From: Sphingobium algorifonticola
Lineage (GTDB): Bacteria; Pseudomonadota; Alphaproteobacteria; Sphingomonadales; Sphingomonadaceae
Direction of reading: 5' to 3'
DNA: 64,000 nucleotides
Assembly (NCBI RefSeq): GCF_004005485.1
Contig: NZ_RZUL01000001.1
Location: 992,001-1,056,000, forward strand
In this document: positions 8,338-17,856 of the stretch, piece after piece
Layout of the letters: each line of letters begins with the position of its first letter
Position numbering within the stretch: the stretch's first letter is position 1
Position numbers and translations under genes: made by a program
Notes under the pieces: model-generated
What the model was told of the DNA's origin: nothing
The model's database searches: none
The model's input: only the letters and a program-made list of their open reading frames with translations

Positions 8338-9870
8338 TCAGGTGATCGGCGGCACGGGCTGCGGCGGGATGTCGGCGTCGGTCTCGTGCACTTCGTTGAG
8401 GCCCCGGCCCACATGGCTGCGCTTGTAGCTGTAGGCGAAGTAAACGATCAGGCCGATCACCGCCCAGCCCACGAACATGAGCTTGGTTTCGACACCGAGG
8501 CTCCAGAACAGATAAAGGCAGCCCGCGACAGCGATCGGCGCCGTTATCATGATCGCCGGAGTACGGAACGGACGTTTACGTGACGGATCGGTCCGGCGCA
8601 GCATCAGTACCGCGATCGACACGGCGGCGAAGGCGAACAAAGTCCCCGAATTGGAGATATCCGCCAGCTTGCCGACCGGGAAGAATGCCGCGAACAGCGC
8701 CACGAAGATGCCGGTCAATATCGTGATGACATGCGGCGTATGGAACCTGGGATGCACTTTGGAGAATACTGCCGGAAGCAGACCGTCGCGGCTCATCACG
8801 AAGAAAATGCGGGTCTGGCCGAACATCATCATCAGGATGACCGAGGGAAGCGCCAGGCCCGCGGCAAGGCCGATGAGATTGCCGATCTGCGGCCAGCCGA
8901 TTTCGCGCAACGTCCACGCCAGGGCCTCTTTGGAGCAGACCACTGCTTCCTTGCCGGCCGAAGCAAGCGCGGCGCATTGCTGCGACAATTCGATGCTGCC
9001 GGGGGCCAGTATCTGCCCTTCCGGCCCCGCAACCGGCTGCGCGCCGACGCTGCCGATTACGCCTGCGGCAACCAGAATGTAGAAGATGGTGCAGATACCG
9101 AGCGATCCGATCAGGCCGATCGGCATGTTGCGCTGTGGATTCTTGGTTTCCTCCGCGGCTGTAGATACCGCATCGAACCCGACATAAGCGAAGAAGATCG
9201 ATGCAGCCGCAGCGGACACGCCGGCAAAGCCGAGCGGCGAGAACGGCGTGAAATTCTCCATGTTGATGACTGGAACGGCCAGGACGACGAACAGGGTCAG
9301 GGCCGTTACCTTGATCGCCACGAGGACCGCGTTCACCGCCGCGCTCTCCTTGGTGCCGATCACGAGCAGCCAGGTTACCAGCCCCGCAATGCCCATGGCA
9401 GGCAGGTTGACAAGACCGCCGTCATAGGGGCCACGTACCAGAAGATCGGGAATGTCGATGCCCAGCGCATTTTCCAGCAATCCGACGACATAGCCCGACC
9501 AGCCTACGGAAACGGCCCCTGCCGCAACCGCATATTCCAGGATCAAGGCCCAGCCGACCATCCAGGCGATCAGTTCGCCCATCACCGCATAGCTATAGGT
9601 GTAGGCGGAACCCGAAACCGGCACCATCGCCGCCATTTCCGCATAGCATAGCGCCGCCACGGCGCAGACGAATCCGGCGATCACGAAGGAGAGCATCATG
9701 CCCGGCCCTGCCTTTTGCGCCGCTTCCGCCGTAAGGACGAAAATGCCGGTGCCGATGACGGCGCCGATGCCCAGCATCGTGAGCTGAAACGCGCCGAGAG
9801 ACCGGGTCAGCGATTTCTTTTCCGCTGTTGCCAATATCGCATCGAGAGACTTTATGCGCCCGAAGATCAT
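8338..9870 (-). CDS. APC-family amino acid permease
   Basis: 510 residues, about twelve helices. The N-terminal segment LGIGAVIGTGIFVLTAEAA is the helix-1 unwound glycine motif of the APC superfamily, and FFAYVGFDAVSTAAEETKNP is the helix-6 motif of the cationic amino-acid transporter (CAT/YfnA) group. Probable inner-membrane uptake of a basic or neutral amino acid; substrate not determined. Monocistronic: 149 bases separate it from the HIT gene upstream and a terminator follows. Confidence 0.88.
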   Translation of the reverse strand: MIFGRIKSLDAILATAEKKSLTRSLGAFQLTMLGIGAVIGTGIFVLTAEAAQKAGPGMMLSFVIAGFVCAVAALCYAEMAAMVPVSGSAYTYSYAVMGELIAWMVGWALILEYAVAAGAVSVGWSGYVVGLLENALGIDIPDLLVRGPYDGGLVNLPAMGIAGLVTWLLVIGTKESAAVNAVLVAIKVTALTLFVVLAVPVINMENFTPFSPLGFAGVSAAAASIFFAYVGFDAVSTAAEETKNPQRNMPIGLIGSLGICTIFYILVAAGVIGSVGAQPVAGPEGQILAPGSIELSQQCAALASAGKEAVVCSKEALAWTLREIGWPQIGNLIGLAAGLALPSVILMMMFGQTRIFFVMSRDGLLPAVFSKVHPRFHTPHVITILTGIFVALFAAFFPVGKLADISNSGTLFAFAAVSIAVLMLRRTDPSRKRPFRTPAIMITAPIAVAGCLYLFWSLGVETKLMFVGWAVIGLIVYFAYSYKRSHVGRGLNEVHETDADIPPQPVPPIT

Positions 9871-9978
9871 GAAATGGGGTCTTCCTGTGTCTCGTGGCGC
9901 GCCAGACAGCGCGCCTCCCTGATATGGGTAACGAGACTATCGCCTAAATCCGCCCGCGCAAGCCTATCGTGCAAGCAT

Positions 9979-9996
9979 GTTACACCGAAGCGTAAC
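9979..9996 (-). other. UUCG-tetraloop hairpin after the his/HIT operon
   Basis: On the minus strand GTTACGC-TTCG-GTGTAAC folds as a 7-bp stem (one G-T pair) closed by a C(UUCG)G tetraloop. It starts 24 bases after the HIT stop codon and has no T-run, so it may protect an mRNA 3' end rather than terminate transcription. Alternatively it is an operator palindrome (GTTAC-N8-GTAAC) upstream of the permease. Confidence 0.4.
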
Positions 9997-10019
9997 AAAC
10001 TATCGCGCGTAACAGCGGT

Positions 10020-10400
10020 TCATGATGACGCCAGCATCGGCCCCAGCGGTCGCCCGGCAAAGATATGCACATGCAGATGCGGCACTTCCTGATGGCCGTC
10101 CTGCCCGATGTTCGCCAGCAGACGGTAGCCGCTTTCCACATGCCCGGCCGCCCGCGCGACGTGCCCCACGGCGCGGACGAACCCGGCAATCTCGGCGTCC
10201 GCCGCCCGCGCCGAAAAATCGTCCCAGCTGACATAAGCCCCTTTGGGAATCACGAGAATATGACTGGGTGCTTGCGGATTGATATCGTGAAAGGCCAGCG
10301 CATGATCGTCCTCATACACTTTCCCGCACGGGATTTCGCCGCGCAGGATGCGGGCGAAGATGTTGGTGTCGTCATAAGGTAGAGTCGGATCGATGGGCAT
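10020..10400 (-). CDS. HIT family protein (Hint-like nucleotide hydrolase)
   Basis: 126 residues. The histidine triad HLHVHIF is at 108-114 and the upstream helix PSHILVIPKG is typical of the HINT branch (purine nucleoside phosphoramidase). Cytosolic. It starts 17 bases after hisE and is the last gene of the histidine cluster, an arrangement that suggests co-transcription; a HINT enzyme could clear adenylate side products, but that link is inference. Confidence 0.9.
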   Translation of the reverse strand: MPIDPTLPYDDTNIFARILRGEIPCGKVYEDDHALAFHDINPQAPSHILVIPKGAYVSWDDFSARAADAEIAGFVRAVGHVARAAGHVESGYRLLANIGQDGHQEVPHLHVHIFAGRPLGPMLASS

Positions 10401-10417
10401 GGCTGTTCCTGTGGCCG

Positions 10418-10747
10418 TTATTCCCGGGGACGTGCCGCTTTTTCCGTGATGCCCGACACGCCTTCGCGTCGGTCCAGCTCTGCGCAGACATCGTCGAGCG
10501 ACACGCCCATGTCGGCCAGCAGCACGATAAGGTGAAACAGCAAGTCGGCGGCTTCGGACGTCACGGCTTGCGGATCATTGGCCATCGCCGCGATCACCGT
10601 CTCGACCGCTTCCTCGCCCAGCTTCTGCGCGATTTTTGCGCGGCCCTGCGCGGTCAGCCTGGCCACATAGCTGCTGGCGGGATCGGTGGTGCGGCGGGCG
10701 CGGATCGTGGCTTCCAGTCGGGCGAGTGTGTCGGACATGCTGTTCAT
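10418..10747 (-). CDS. hisE: Phosphoribosyl-ATP pyrophosphatase
   Basis: 109 residues. Second step of histidine synthesis, PRATP to PRAMP plus PPi. The MazG-like fold is visible as [13 protein letters not shown] followed by [13 protein letters not shown], carrying the Mg-binding acidic residues. ATG 10747 overlaps the hisF stop by four bases (ATGA). A second in-frame ATG at 10738 is an alternative start. HisE is separate here, not fused to HisI. Confidence 0.93.
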   Translation of the reverse strand: MNSMSDTLARLEATIRARRTTDPASSYVARLTAQGRAKIAQKLGEEAVETVIAAMANDPQAVTSEAADLLFHLIVLLADMGVSLDDVCAELDRREGVSGITEKAARPRE

Positions 10748-11538
10748 AGTGCGCCTTCGCCCGGCGGGGTCAAGAGCGGCGTCCGCACGGCAATGCCCGC
10801 CGCCGCCAGCGCGGCATGGGCTTCTCCAATGCTGTGCTGCCCGAAGTGGAAGATGGAGGCGGCAAGGACGGCGCTGGCGTGCCCTTCGACCACGCCGTCG
10901 ACCAGGTGCTGCAATGTGCCCACCCCGCCGCTCGCCACCACCGGCACCGTCACGGCATCGGCGATCGCCCGTGTCAGCGCCAGATCATAGCCCGCTCGCG
11001 TCCCATCGCCGTCCATGGAGGTGACGAGCAACTCGCCCGCCCCCAGCTCCGCCAGTCGCACCGCATGGGTCAGCGCATCGATCCCCGTTGCGCGCCGCCC
11101 GCCATGGGTGAAGATTTCCCACCGCCCATCGCCCACGCGTCGCGCATCGACCGACGCGACGACGCACTGGCTGCCGAAACGGTCTGCGATGTCGGCGATC
11201 ACTGCGGGCCGATCGACGGCCGCACTGTTTACGGCGACCTTGTCCGCCCCCGCCAGCAGCAGCGCGCGCGCATCCTGCGGCGTCCGTACGCCCCCGCCGA
11301 CCGTCACGGGCATGAAGCAGACTTCAGCGACGCGCCGCACCACGTCCAGGATCGTACCCCGCGCCTCATGGCTGGCCGTGATATCGAGAAAACACAGCTC
11401 ATCCGCGCCCGCCGCGTCATACAGCCGCGCCTGCTCCACGGGATCACCCGCATCCGCCAGATCCACGAAATTGACGCCCTTCACCACCCGTCCGTTGGCG
11501 ACGTCGAGACAGGGAATAACGCGCGTGCGGACCGTCAT
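10744..11538 (-). CDS. hisF: Imidazole glycerol phosphate synthase, cyclase subunit
   Basis: 264 residues from ATG 11538, chosen because [13 protein letters not shown] is the conserved N-terminus. A (beta/alpha)8 barrel that uses ammonia from HisH to convert PRFAR to IGP and AICAR. Visible: catalytic Asp in [20 protein letters not shown] phosphate loop, VASVDAR, and [13 protein letters not shown] with the second catalytic Asp. The stop overlaps hisE by ATGA, and hisA lies 43 bases upstream. Confidence 0.95.
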   Translation of the reverse strand: MTVRTRVIPCLDVANGRVVKGVNFVDLADAGDPVEQARLYDAAGADELCFLDITASHEARGTILDVVRRVAEVCFMPVTVGGGVRTPQDARALLLAGADKVAVNSAAVDRPAVIADIADRFGSQCVVASVDARRVGDGRWEIFTHGGRRATGIDALTHAVRLAELGAGELLVTSMDGDGTRAGYDLALTRAIADAVTVPVVASGGVGTLQHLVDGVVEGHASAVLAASIFHFGQHSIGEAHAALAAAGIAVRTPLLTPPGEGAL

Positions 11539-11581
11539 CGGCGCACGCCTTCGATCCAAAGGGAGCAACAGAGTCGCCCGG

Positions 11582-12319
11582 TCATGCCGCCGCCGCCGCG
11601 ATCGCCAGCGCCGTTTTCAGGTCCAGACGACCATCATACAGCGCCCGCCCGGTGATAACACCTTCTATCCCTTCTTCGGCATGCAGGCTCAGGATACGAA
11701 TGTCGGCAATGCCCGCCACGCCGCCGCTGGCGATCACCGGAATGTCGGTCTGCCGTGCGAGGTCCACTGTCGCGTCGATGTTGCAGCCCTTGAGCAACCC
11801 GTCCCGCCCGACATCGGTAAAGAGCAGCGCGGCAACCCCTGCATCCTCGAACCTCCGGGCCAGATCGGCGACCGGCATATCGGACTTTTCGGCCCAGCCA
11901 TCGGTCGCGACGAAGCCATCGCGTGCGTCCACCGCGACAACAATGCCGCCCGGAAAGTCACGGGCCGCCGCCTTGACGAAATCGGGATCTTTCAGCGCGG
12001 CCGTGCCGATCACGACGCGCGATACGCCAAGGTCAAACCAGTGTTCGACCGCCGTGCGATTGCGGATGCCACCGCCAAGCTGGACGTGACCCGGGAAGAC
12101 CTCGACAATCCGCTCGACGGCATCGGCATTCACCGCATGCCCGGCGAAGCTGCCGTCAAGATCGACGACATGCAGGTGCCCGGCCCCTGCCTGCGCAAAC
12201 GCCAGGGCCTGCGCGGCAGGATCGTCGCCATAGACGGTGGCCCGGTCCATGTCCCCTTCGGCCAGACGGACCACCTGACCGGCCTTCAGGTCGATGGCGG
12301 GAAAGACGATCAGGCTCAT
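11582..12319 (-). CDS. hisA: Phosphoribosylformimino-5-aminoimidazole carboxamide ribotide isomerase
   Basis: 245 residues from ATG 12319. Fourth step of histidine synthesis, an Amadori rearrangement of ProFAR to PRFAR. Motifs: [14 protein letters not shown] with the catalytic base Asp, LGGGIRN phosphate loop, VVAVDARDG, and LFTDVGRDG with the catalytic acid Asp. The start overlaps the hisH stop by four bases (ATGA). Confidence 0.95.
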   Translation of the reverse strand: MSLIVFPAIDLKAGQVVRLAEGDMDRATVYGDDPAAQALAFAQAGAGHLHVVDLDGSFAGHAVNADAVERIVEVFPGHVQLGGGIRNRTAVEHWFDLGVSRVVIGTAALKDPDFVKAAARDFPGGIVVAVDARDGFVATDGWAEKSDMPVADLARRFEDAGVAALLFTDVGRDGLLKGCNIDATVDLARQTDIPVIASGGVAGIADIRILSLHAEEGIEGVITGRALYDGRLDLKTALAIAAAAA

Positions 12320-12927
12320 GGCCGCCACTCCAGAAAGCGCGAAAGGAAGGAAAGACCGTAACGCTGGCTCTTTTCGGGATGAAATTGCACGCCCATTATG
12401 GGGCCGCGCGCGACGGCGGCAACCAGTGGCCCACCATGGTCGGTTGTCGCCGCGACATCGGCCGGATCGGCGGCGGTGAAGTGATAGCTGTGCAGGAAAT
12501 ACGCCTCGCCCTGTGCCAACAGCGGGTGATTGCGCGCGACCTTCACGTCGTTCCATCCCATATGCGGCACTTTCGCAGTACTGTCCGCAGGCACGATTCG
12601 TTCGACCGTGCCGGGAATCCAGCCCAGCCCGTCATGCCGCCCGAACTCTTCGCCGGCGTCCGCCAGCAGCTGCATGCCTACACAGACCCCCAGAAACGGC
12701 ATGCCGCGCCGAAACACTGCCTCGTCCATCGCCTCGACCATGCCGTCGATCGCGACCAGCGCATCGCGGCAGGCGCGAAACGCGCCGACTCCGGGCAGGA
12801 CGATGCGGTCTGCCCTCCGCACCGTCTCAGGGTCGGCGGTCACCGCGACGTCCCCTGCCCCTGCCTGAATCAGCGCGTTATGAACGGAATGGAGGTTGCC
12901 CGCGCCATAGTCGATCAGGGCAATCAT
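12316..12927 (-). CDS. hisH: Imidazole glycerol phosphate synthase, glutaminase subunit
   Basis: 203 residues, class I glutamine amidotransferase. Visible: LPGVGAF oxyanion region, nucleophile elbow GVCVGMQLL with the catalytic Cys, and the His/Glu pair in QFHPEKS near the C-terminus. Supplies ammonia to HisF. The start is coupled by ATGA to the preceding YciI-like gene and the stop by ATGA to hisA. Confidence 0.95.
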   Translation of the reverse strand: MIALIDYGAGNLHSVHNALIQAGAGDVAVTADPETVRRADRIVLPGVGAFRACRDALVAIDGMVEAMDEAVFRRGMPFLGVCVGMQLLADAGEEFGRHDGLGWIPGTVERIVPADSTAKVPHMGWNDVKVARNHPLLAQGEAYFLHSYHFTAADPADVAATTDHGGPLVAAVARGPIMGVQFHPEKSQRYGLSFLSRFLEWRP

Positions 12928-13208
12928 CCCGCCAGGGCATCCAGCCCCGGCGCCACGATGCTTGGCGTGAACTCGGTCACCGTCACGTCCGCGACGCCAT
13001 GCACGACGAAGGGATCGGTGGAAGCCTTCGCAACGATCGCGTCGCGGTCACCCCGCGCGATCAATATCCCGCCGGTGCGCGGAACCTGCCGCCCCGCGAT
13101 CATCAGCCAGCCGTCGGCAATGCCCTGATGCAGCCAGGCGACATGCGCGTCGAGATGGGCGTCGACCTCTTCGAGCGTTGCTGTGTAGTGCAGGGCGATG
13201 ATGAACAT
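12924..13208 (-). CDS. YciI-like protein embedded in the his operon
   Basis: 94 residues of the YciI/DUF1330-like alpha-beta fold. It begins MFIIALHYTATLEEVDAHL and contains HLDAHVAWL, the His/Asp region proposed to be catalytic in the family, plus DPFVVHGVADVTVTEF typical of the C-terminal strand. Function unknown; relatives include chlorohydrolase-like enzymes. It sits between hisB (35-base gap) and hisH (ATGA overlap), so it is translated with the histidine enzymes. Confidence 0.88.
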   Translation of the reverse strand: MFIIALHYTATLEEVDAHLDAHVAWLHQGIADGWLMIAGRQVPRTGGILIARGDRDAIVAKASTDPFVVHGVADVTVTEFTPSIVAPGLDALAG

Positions 13209-13243
13209 GGCGACGGTCCTTTTCGTGCAGGGCAGCGGTCCGT

Positions 13244-13840
13244 TCAGCCCGCGCCCAGCATGCCTTTGGTCGAAGGGATGCTGTCCGCCTTGCGCGGGTC
13301 GATCTCGACCGCCTGCCGCAGCGCGCGGGCCAGCCCCTTGTAACAGCTCTCGACGATATGGTGATTGTTGCTGCCATAGAGCGTCTCGACATGAAGCGTC
13401 AGGCCCGCCGATTGCGCAAAGCTGTGGAACCAGTGCTCAATCAGTTCCGTATCCCACTCGCCCAGGCGCGGCTGCGAGAATGCCGCCTTCCACACCAGAT
13501 AGGGCCGCCCGGAAATGTCGAGCGACACTCTGGTCAATGTTTCGTCCATCGGCGAATAGACCGAGCCGAAACGACTGATGCCTTTGCGGTCGCCCAGCGC
13601 CTTCGACACGGCCTCGCCGATCGCGATCGCGCTGTCCTCGGTCGTGTGATGCTGGTCCACGTGCAGATCGCCGACGACCGCAACATTCAGGTCGATCAGC
13701 GAATGGCGCGAGAGCTGTTCGAGCATATGGTCGAGAAAGCCGATGCCGGTCGATACCGTATAGGTGCCGCTGCCGTCGAGGTTGACGGCCACGTCGATCG
13801 ACGTTTCTGCGGTCTTGCGATGGATTTCGGCGATGCGCAT
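13244..13840 (-). CDS. hisB: Imidazoleglycerol-phosphate dehydratase
   Basis: 198 residues from ATG 13840, the monofunctional IGPD without the HolPase domain seen in E. coli. Mn-binding motifs [14 protein letters not shown] and [20 protein letters not shown] are intact, as is [14 protein letters not shown]. Catalyses the sixth step of the pathway. First gene of the minus-strand his cluster. No Shine-Dalgarno is evident and a TATAGG hexamer ends six bases before the ATG, so the transcript may be leaderless. Confidence 0.95.
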   Translation of the reverse strand: MRIAEIHRKTAETSIDVAVNLDGSGTYTVSTGIGFLDHMLEQLSRHSLIDLNVAVVGDLHVDQHHTTEDSAIAIGEAVSKALGDRKGISRFGSVYSPMDETLTRVSLDISGRPYLVWKAAFSQPRLGEWDTELIEHWFHSFAQSAGLTLHVETLYGSNNHHIVESCYKGLARALRQAVEIDPRKADSIPSTKGMLGAG

Positions 13841-13846
13841 CGCGCC

Positions 13847-13874
13847 CCTATAGCGTCTGCCGCGGCGTGCGCAA
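13847..13874 (-). promoter_or_regulatory. Putative hisB promoter (leaderless start)
   Basis: On the minus strand, TTGCGC (13874-13869), a 16-base spacer and TATAGG (13852-13847) precede the hisB ATG by only six bases. Transcription would then begin at or next to the start codon. The -35 match is weak. Confidence 0.3.
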
Positions 13875-13949
13875 TGATTCCGCAGCGCGTGGCCTGTACG
13901 CCGCCAACGTCCCTTGACCCGCCGCCTAGCAGCGTTAGGAAGATGGCCC

Positions 13950-14429
13950 ATGAGTGAAACGCTGCCCGACAGTCTGATTCCATATGACGAAATCGTGCAG
14001 GAGGCCCTGCGCGCCGTAGTCGGCCGGGTGCTGGGCGAAGTCGAGCGGTCCGGCGGTCTGCCCGGCGGCCATCATTTCTACATTACCTTCAAGACGCAGG
14101 CGCCGGGTGTCGAAATACCGCGCAGCTTGATCGAGCGTTTCCCCGACGATATGACCATCGTGCTCCAGAACAAGTTCTGGGATTTGAAAGTGGGGCCAAA
14201 GGCGTTCGAGGTGAGCCTGACGTTCAATCAGATCGCGTCGCATCTTGTCATTCCGTTCGCGGCCATCAGCGCCTTTGTCGATCCGGCCGTCAATTTCGCG
14301 CTGCAATTCCAGGTGCAGGACCAAGGTGATGATCCGCAACATCACGAAGCCGCCGAAAATGATGGCCCGGCGGTCGTCGCAGAAGATGGTTCCAATGTCG
14401 TGACGGTTGATTTCGGGAAGAAGAAATAA
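13950..14429 (+). CDS. sspB: SspB-family ClpXP adaptor protein
   Basis: 159 residues from ATG 13950, preceded by AGGAAGA. Alphaproteobacterial SspB (DUF1321-type) tethers ssrA-tagged and other substrates to ClpXP. The start [20 protein letters not shown], the core [17 protein letters not shown] and the short basic C-terminal tail after an acidic linker ([10 protein letters not shown]), which would dock on the ClpX zinc domain, fit the family. Divergent from hisB, upstream of fumC. Confidence 0.88.
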   Translation: MSETLPDSLIPYDEIVQEALRAVVGRVLGEVERSGGLPGGHHFYITFKTQAPGVEIPRSLIERFPDDMTIVLQNKFWDLKVGPKAFEVSLTFNQIASHLVIPFAAISAFVDPAVNFALQFQVQDQGDDPQHHEAAENDGPAVVAEDGSNVVTVDFGKKK

Positions 14430-14493
14430 GGCTGGCGCAGGGCTTTCCGCCGCCCCACATGCGTGCCCACGTAGTTCGCAGGAGCGCAGCAGC

Positions 14494-15879
14494 ATGACGG
14501 ATACCCGCACCGAAACCGACAGTATCGGCGCGATAGCGGTGCCAGCAGACGCCTATTGGGGCGCACAGACGCAGCGGAGCATCGAAAACTTTCCCTTCGG
14601 CGCGACCGAACGGATGCCGATCGGCATTATCCATGCCCTTGCGATCGTGAAGCAGGCTTCGGCTCGGGTGAATCGTGCGCGCGGGCTGGATGCGGTGCTG
14701 GCCGATGCGATCGAGGGCGCAGCGGCAGAGGTGATCGCGGGCGATCATGACGACCAGTTCCCGCTGGTGATCTGGCAGACGGGGAGCGGCACTCAGTCCA
14801 ACATGAACGTCAACGAAGTGATCGCCGGGCGCGCCAACGAAATGCGCACCGGCGCGCGCGGCGGCAAGGCGCCGGTCCATCCCAATGACCATGTGAACAT
14901 GGCGCAATCCTCCAACGACAGTTTCCCGACCGCATTGCATGTCGCGGCCGCGCTCGCCGTCATGCAATCGCTGCTGCCGGCGCTCGACCGGCTGCATGGC
15001 GCGCTTGCCTCGCACGCGACGGCATGGGCCGGAATCGTGAAGATCGGCCGCACGCATCTTCAGGATGCGACGCCGCTGACATTGGGGCAGGAGTTTTCGG
15101 GCTATGCGCATCAGCTTGCCCGATGCCGGGGGCGGATCGAGGCGGCGGTCATCAACGACGTGATGGCGCTGGCCCAGGGCGGCACCGCGGTCGGCACCGG
15201 TCTCAATGCACCTGTCGGGTTCGATGTCGCCATAGCATCCGAAATCGCGACGCTGACCGGTCTGCCCTTCCGTACCGCCGACAACAAGTTTGAGGCGCTG
15301 GCCTCCAACGATCCTCTGGTGCAGCTCTCCGGGACGTTGTCGACTCTTGCCGTCGCGCTGACCAAGATCGCGAACGACATCCGTCTCCTTGGCTCGGGCC
15401 CGCGCTCGGGGCTTGGTGAGCTGGCATTGCCCGCCAACGAACCGGGCAGCTCGATCATGCCGGGCAAGGTGAATCCGACGCAGTGCGAGATGCTCACGAT
15501 GGTCGCGGCGCAGGTGATCGGCAATCATCAGGCAGTGACGGTCGGCGGGATGCAGGGGCATCTGGAACTCAACGTGTTCAAGCCGCTGATCGGCGCGAAT
15601 GTCCTGCGTTCGATCGATCTGCTCGCGGTCGGCATGGCAAGCTTTGCCGAACGCTGCGTCGATGGCCTGGTGCCCGACGAAACGCGCATTGCCGAACTGG
15701 TCGATCGGTCGCTGATGCTGGTGACGGCGCTGGCCCCGGAAATCGGCTACGACAATGCTGCGAGGATTGCCAAACATGCCCATCACGAAGGGTTGACGCT
15801 GCGCGAGGCAGGGCTGGCGCTCGGTCTGGTCGACGAAGCGACCTTCGACCGGCTGGTGCGGCCGCAGGACATGGTCTGA
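14494..15879 (+). CDS. fumC: Class II fumarate hydratase
   Basis: 461 residues from ATG 14494, preceded by AGGAGCG. Reversible hydration of fumarate to L-malate in the TCA cycle, oxygen-stable and without an Fe-S cluster. Visible: [14 protein letters not shown], the region [30 protein letters not shown], and the superfamily signature [13 protein letters not shown] at about residue 320. Intact length. Confidence 0.96.
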   Translation: MTDTRTETDSIGAIAVPADAYWGAQTQRSIENFPFGATERMPIGIIHALAIVKQASARVNRARGLDAVLADAIEGAAAEVIAGDHDDQFPLVIWQTGSGTQSNMNVNEVIAGRANEMRTGARGGKAPVHPNDHVNMAQSSNDSFPTALHVAAALAVMQSLLPALDRLHGALASHATAWAGIVKIGRTHLQDATPLTLGQEFSGYAHQLARCRGRIEAAVINDVMALAQGGTAVGTGLNAPVGFDVAIASEIATLTGLPFRTADNKFEALASNDPLVQLSGTLSTLAVALTKIANDIRLLGSGPRSGLGELALPANEPGSSIMPGKVNPTQCEMLTMVAAQVIGNHQAVTVGGMQGHLELNVFKPLIGANVLRSIDLLAVGMASFAERCVDGLVPDETRIAELVDRSLMLVTALAPEIGYDNAARIAKHAHHEGLTLREAGLALGLVDEATFDRLVRPQDMV

Positions 15880-15967
15880 CCGCCGCCGACGCATAAATCC
15901 GCGCCTTTCCGGAACCACGGCCGCGCGCTATACATTATCCATGGCAGCACACAGGGAAAGAACCAGC

Positions 15968-16306
15968 ATGAGCATTTTTCGCAAGGTCGCTGCCACGGTG
16001 ATCGGTACACGGATCGCTGCGGACACCGGCAAATCGTCCGGCGTGTTGGGGTTGGTCGCGGGCATGGCCGCAACGCGGATCATCGCGCGCTCGCCGATGG
16101 GCGCGCTCCTGCTCGGTGGAGGCTATGTCGCGCACAAGCTGCTGAAGAAGAAGCGTGAAATTGACGCATTTGGTCCGCATGCGACGGCCACCAAGGACGG
16201 ACTGTCGGCGCCCGAGGCCAACAGCCTGCCCAACGGCGCGGCGGCGCATCCCTTGCCCACCGCTCAGGGTGCCCCTGCTGTGTCCGACGCGCGGTTGAAG
16301 GTCTGA
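15968..16306 (+). CDS. Conserved small protein with a glycine/alanine-rich hydrophobic segment
   Basis: 112 residues; ATG 15968 has GGGAAAGA upstream. Residues about 25-57 form a small-residue hydrophobic stretch ending in a basic patch (LLKKKRE), possibly one membrane hairpin, followed by a polar, Pro/Ala-rich tail. I do not recognise the family. It lies between fumC and gmk on the same strand with its own gaps of about 90 and 70 bases. Confidence 0.65.
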   Translation: MSIFRKVAATVIGTRIAADTGKSSGVLGLVAGMAATRIIARSPMGALLLGGGYVAHKLLKKKREIDAFGPHATATKDGLSAPEANSLPNGAAAHPLPTAQGAPAVSDARLKV

Positions 16307-16378
16307 CCTCAGCCGTTGCACCGGTCGCGGCATAATCGAGACCATTGACGGATTGTTTCGCCCGCGCCAGTAGCAGGC

Positions 16379-17059
16379 ATGGCCGATATCTCCCTGAACG
16401 ATCGCCCCGGCGATCCGCATGGCTTCAAGCGTCGCGGGCTACTCTTCGTGTTGTCGTCGCCGTCGGGTGCAGGGAAATCGACGATCGCGCGCAAGCTGCT
16501 GGCTGCGGATCCCACGCTTGTCATGTCGGTTTCCGCCACGACGCGACCTATGCGGCCGGGTGAAGTTGACGGCAGGGATTATCATTTCGTCGATCTTCCC
16601 GCTTTCCGGCAGATGGTTGCCGATCATGAGTTTCTCGAATGGGCGCATGTCTTCGGTCATCGCTACGGTACGCCGCGCGCGCCGGTCGAGGCGATGCTGA
16701 AGTCTGGCCGTGATGTGCTGTTCGACATTGACTGGCAAGGCGCGCAGCAGTTGCACCAGATCGCCGGGGGCGACGTTGTCCGCGTGTTCATTCTGCCGCC
16801 GTCGATCGAGGAGCTTGAGCGTCGCCTGCGTGGTCGTGCGACCGACAGCGAAACGGTAATCGAAGGCCGGATGAGCCGCGCCGCAGGGGAAATCGCGCAC
16901 TGGGACGGTTATGATTATGTGCTGTGCAACGACGATGCGGACATCTGCTTCCAGAAGGTGCGCACCATCCTTGAGGCGGAGCGCATGAAGCGCAGCCGCC
17001 AGACCGGCCTCATTGGCTTCATTCGAAAGCTTGGCAAGGCTACTGGCGAAGTCGATTGA
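16379..17059 (+). CDS. gmk: Guanylate kinase
   Basis: 226 residues. Phosphorylates GMP to GDP with ATP. P-loop SSPSGAGKST near residue 30, GMP-binding segment SATTRPMRPGEVDGRDYHFV, and DIDWQGAQQL followed by FILPPSIEELERRLRGRATDS lid. The N-terminus is about fifteen residues longer than E. coli Gmk, common in sphingomonads. Confidence 0.95.
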   Translation: MADISLNDRPGDPHGFKRRGLLFVLSSPSGAGKSTIARKLLAADPTLVMSVSATTRPMRPGEVDGRDYHFVDLPAFRQMVADHEFLEWAHVFGHRYGTPRAPVEAMLKSGRDVLFDIDWQGAQQLHQIAGGDVVRVFILPPSIEELERRLRGRATDSETVIEGRMSRAAGEIAHWDGYDYVLCNDDADICFQKVRTILEAERMKRSRQTGLIGFIRKLGKATGEVD

Positions 17060-17176
17060 CCTTTATCGGCGTAATTTCAGGTAGTTGGATAAAGTTGATC
17101 GCGTTGAACGGATAGATTTAGGCGACAAGGTGTTTTCCTGTCAGCCCATGCGGCACGAGAGGAAGGATTTTCGTCC

Positions 17177-17815
17177 ATGTTTCGTACTTTGTTCGGCGGC
17201 CTGCTTGGCGGCTTCGCCCTGTTTCTGACAAGCTTTGTATTCTGGGGCACCCCGCTTGCCAACATCGCCTATTCGACGGCTGACGCGCAGGCGAGCACCG
17301 ATCTCCAGGCAGCGCTGGCCCAGGCGCTCACGCCGACGGGCACCGGCGTCTACCTGATCCCCTCGACGACCACGAGGGAAGGCACGATCCTCTATGGCAA
17401 GGGACCGATCGCCCAGGTCAATTTCAACACCAGCGGTTTCCCCTCGCTCGATGGTGAGGCGCTCATCGGCGGCCTGATCCTCGCCCTCGCGGTCGGTGTA
17501 CTGATTGCGATGGCACTGCGTCTTGTGGCGAGCGATGCGCCCACGCGTGTACGCGCGGCGGTCGCTTTTGCGATGGCGGCAACACTCTGGATGCATATCG
17601 GCCAGCCGATTTTCAATCATGCACCCTGGGGATTCTACCTCTATCTCGGCTTCAGCGACTTCGTCGCGCTGGTGCTGGCGGGGGTGATAGCGGCAAAGTT
17701 CATGCCTGACGTCCCGGCGATCGCCACGGCCGCCCCTGTCGATAACCAGCCCCATCCGATCGTCGCGGACAGCTTCGGTTCGCCGCTGCCCAAAGACAAC
17801 GACCCGCTGCCCTGA
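17177..17815 (+). CDS. Unknown integral membrane protein
   Basis: 212 residues; ATG 17177 follows AGGAAGGA. One N-terminal membrane segment (about 4-26), a periplasmic loop of about 65 residues, then three helices (about 93-115, 121-143, 150-174) and an acidic, Pro-rich cytoplasmic tail. No motif I recognise. Standalone, 117 bases after gmk and convergent with the TPR-like gene. Confidence 0.7.
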   Translation: MFRTLFGGLLGGFALFLTSFVFWGTPLANIAYSTADAQASTDLQAALAQALTPTGTGVYLIPSTTTREGTILYGKGPIAQVNFNTSGFPSLDGEALIGGLILALAVGVLIAMALRLVASDAPTRVRAAVAFAMAATLWMHIGQPIFNHAPWGFYLYLGFSDFVALVLAGVIAAKFMPDVPAIATAAPVDNQPHPIVADSFGSPLPKDNDPLP

Positions 17816-17856
17816 GGCGGCGGGTCGCTTGGCACGCGTTACAGCGGGAAGCCGAC

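Noticed and set aside
14290..15918. 542-codon minus-strand frame opposite fumC
   Set aside because: fumC on the plus strand has all signatures; the minus frame has none.
15911..15936. EcfG-like promoter GGAAC-N17-CATT before the small protein at 15968
   Set aside because: The -10 part should be CGTT; one mismatch in a four-base element is too weak to call general-stress control.
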